Source: Bryobacteraceae bacterium (GTDB lineage Bacteria; Acidobacteriota; Terriglobia; Bryobacterales; Bryobacteraceae). Taken from it: DNA of 7,388 nt. Made by a program: the position numbers and the translations under genes. The notes beneath the pieces are model-generated. The model ran no database searches. It was given only the letters and a program-made list of their open reading frames with translations, and was not told the DNA's origin. The DNA lies in NCBI GenBank assembly GCA_030036985.1, contig JASHSD010000485.1, forward strand, positions 1 to 7,388, written 5' to 3'. Numbering within the stretch: the stretch's first letter is position 1; every line of letters starts with the position of its first letter. Positions 6,102 through 7,388 of this stretch are shown here, piece by piece.

Positions 6102-6202
6102 GTGCCCATTTCCACGTTCCACTCCTATCTCGCCACCCCCGGAGTTACACTACAGTTTCCGGGTGATTCTCGCCGCCCCGTCCGCGGTTGCAGACAACTT
6201 CA

Positions 6203-6207
6203 GGGGG
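6203..6207 (+). promoter_or_regulatory. Probable ribosome binding site of the phosphorylase gene
   Basis: A purine-rich AGGGGG-like run lies 11 bases before the ATG at 6219, a slightly long but workable spacing. It supports this start, which places the GAF domain at the expected N-terminal position. It is the most Shine-Dalgarno-like signal before any gene here. Confidence 0.45.
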
Positions 6208-6218
6208 CCTACCATCCG

Positions 6219-7388
6219 ATGAGCGCGGCGGCAAAAGCGGCAAATTACGTTTTAACTTTGGAGGAAATCGGGAATCTGACGAGGGAAGGCGGCAAGCCCG
6301 CCGAAACTCTGATGAACGTGGTCGCTCTGATTGCCCGGCGCTTCCGCACCGACGTCTGTTCCGCTTATCTGCTGGAGCCGGACCGCGCCAACCTGGTTCT
6401 CGCCGCGACCCTCGGACTGCACCGCGAGTGCATCGGCACGCTGCGTCTGGCGCTGCACGAAGGTCTTGCAGGCCTGGTGGCGGAGCAGGTTCATCCCGTC
6501 GCTGTCGACAGGGTCAGCCAACACCCGCGGTTCAAGTTTTTCAGCGAATCGGGCGAGGAGAAGTATCAATCGTTCCTGGGCGTGCCGCTCATCGACCGCG
6601 GCGTCCTTCAGGGCGTGCTCGTGGTTCAGACTGTGGAGCCGCGCGTGTTCGAGGCGGAAGAGATCCGCATGCTGATGGAAGCCGCCGCGCAGGTCGCGCC
6701 CGTGGTGAGCGACGCGCGCATGCTCGATCGCTTCGTTGCGCCCGCGCAGGAGCGGCTCTGGGCGCTGGCGCGCAACCTCTGGTGGAGCTGGGATCACGAC
6801 TGCGTCGGTCTCTTCCGCGATCTCGACCCGGTACGCTTCCGCGAACTCGACAACAATCCCATTTCGCTGCTGCAGGAGATGCCGCTCAAGGAAATCGAGC
6901 ACCGCGCGAGCGAACTCATGCTGCACAGCCGGATCAATTACGCGTATCGCCGGCAGCAGGAGTATCTGCAGGCCGACCGCACCTGGGGCGCGTCGAACGC
7001 GGGCGTGCTGCGGCCGCGTCCCGTGGCGTATTTTTCGGCCGAGTTCGGGTTGCATGAATCCATCCCGGTTTATTCCGGCGGTCTCGGCGTGCTGGCGGGC
7101 GACCACATCAAGAGCGCATCCGACCTCGACATCCCCCTCATCGGCATCGGGCTTTTCTACGGCCAGGGCTATTTCCGGCAGCGCCTCGACGCCACCGGCT
7201 GGCAGCAGGAAGAGTATCGGCTCACCGACATCAACCAATTGCCGATGGAGCCGGCGATCGGGAAGAACGGCGTGCCCGTCGCCATTCAGATCGAGACGCG
7301 CGGCAGCTCCATTCGCGCCAAGGTCTGGCGGGTGAAAGTGGGCCGCTGCGATCTGCTGCTGCTCGATTCGAACGTGGAAGGCAACGCG
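6219..7388 (+). CDS. glgP: GAF domain-alpha-glucan (glycogen) phosphorylase fusion, N-terminal part, cut by window end
   Basis: The frame runs open from the ATG at 6219 to the right edge (390 codons, no stop). Residues 15-166 form a GAF domain of the kind found at the N-terminus of PtsP (nitrogen-PTS enzyme I). Its marks are RTDVCSAYLLEPDR (43-56), LAATLGLH (61-68), LHEGLAGLVAE (79-89), HPRFKFF then YQSFLGVPL (102-124) and GVLVVQ (132-137). From about 173 the sequence switches to the short-type alpha-glucan phosphorylase N-terminus: LWALARNLWWSWDHD (180-194), VAYFSAEFGLHESIPVYSGG (269-288), LGVLAGDHIKSASDL (289-303) and GIGLFYGQGYFRQ (309-321). The enzyme releases glucose-1-phosphate from glycogen or maltodextrin with phosphate, using pyridoxal phosphate; the PLP lysine would lie beyond the window. 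The GAF part may sense a small ligand, which is inference. Overlapping frames at 6188-7057 and 6736-7335 and on the minus strand show no family resemblance. No partner glycogen gene is visible. Confidence 0.93.
   Translation, partial: MSAAAKAANYVLTLEEIGNLTREGGKPAETLMNVVALIARRFRTDVCSAYLLEPDRANLVLAATLGLHRECIGTLRLALHEGLAGLVAEQVHPVAVDRVSQHPRFKFFSESGEEKYQSFLGVPLIDRGVLQGVLVVQTVEPRVFEAEEIRMLMEAAAQVAPVVSDARMLDRFVAPAQERLWALARNLWWSWDHDCVGLFRDLDPVRFRELDNNPISLLQEMPLKEIEHRASELMLHSRINYAYRRQQEYLQADRTWGASNAGVLRPRPVAYFSAEFGLHESIPVYSGGLGVLAGDHIKSASDLDIPLIGIGLFYGQGYFRQRLDATGWQQEEYRLTDINQLPMEPAIGKNGVPVAIQIETRGSSIRAKVWRVKVGRCDLLLLDSNVEGNA

Noticed and set aside
6146..6151. TACACT as a -10 box for the phosphorylase gene
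   Set aside because: No acceptable -35 at 16-18 bases upstream and several equally weak hexamers nearby, so it is not listed as a feature.
6188..7057. 289-codon plus-strand frame, and a similar one at 6736-7335
   Set aside because: Both are out-of-frame readings of the phosphorylase gene, giving Arg/Ala/Ser-rich protein without motifs. The frame beginning at 6219 explains the region.
6252..7238. 328-codon open frame on the minus strand
   Set aside because: It is antisense to the GAF-phosphorylase gene, whose plus-strand frame shows continuous conserved motifs across the same region. No recognisable domain is seen on the minus strand.
1..7388. A new multi-gene defence, mobile or biosynthetic system
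   Set aside because: All seven genes fall into recognisable, functionally unrelated families, on mixed strands, without transposase, integrase, phage or toxin-antitoxin signatures. The unusual signals are the repeats and the GAF fusion, not a new system.

Overview
The window is about 7.4 kb of GC-rich bacterial chromosome. Seven protein-coding genes cover most of it: five complete and two cut by the window edges. The gene set suggests a soil-type Acidobacteriota, perhaps Bryobacterales/Solibacter-like. The clues are a DUF885 lipoprotein, a stand-alone acyl-CoA carboxyltransferase, a GAF-fused alpha-glucan phosphorylase, TATAAT boxes very close to start codons, and a dispersed GAGCCGCGACC-type intergenic repeat. 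That placement is inference from style and gene content; there is no rRNA or other marker here. I found no tRNA, rRNA, CRISPR array, transposase, integrase or phage gene.

Layout, left to right. (1) 1-330, plus: C-terminal end of an ArsB/NhaD-type arsenical pump. (2) 386-1159, minus: protein with a C-terminal SHOCT domain, convergent with the pump gene; a hairpin lies between them. (3) 1321-1830, plus: WbuC-type cupin metalloprotein. (4) 1985-3763, plus: DUF885 protein with an HExxGH zinc-protease-like motif and a probable lipoprotein signal. (5) 3801-4370, plus: signal peptidase I (lepB), only 37 bases after the DUF885 gene. (6) 4443-5987, minus: carboxyltransferase (beta) subunit of a propionyl-CoA-type acyl-CoA carboxylase, convergent with lepB, with a hairpin in the gap. 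(7) 6219 to the right edge, plus: GAF domain fused to the N-terminal part of an alpha-glucan (glycogen) phosphorylase. This last frame stays open through the right edge for 390 codons and is the real gene there, although long shadow frames overlap it.

The genes are mostly single units of unrelated housekeeping or accessory function: arsenite export, envelope proteolysis and protein export, acyl-CoA carboxylation, and glycogen breakdown. The only likely co-transcribed pair is DUF885-lepB, and lepB also has its own TATAAT. I see no defence system, secondary-metabolite cluster or mobile island.

The most distinctive non-coding signal is a repeat family with core TTCCGAGCCGCG. It occurs in four of the six intergenic gaps: single copies, one inverted pair able to fold into a long hairpin, and a five-unit tandem array with an exact 16-base period upstream of the phosphorylase gene. 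Other points worth a look are the GAF-phosphorylase fusion, a Cys at the acyl-CoA specificity position of the carboxyltransferase, and -10 boxes so close to ATG codons that leaderless transcripts are likely.
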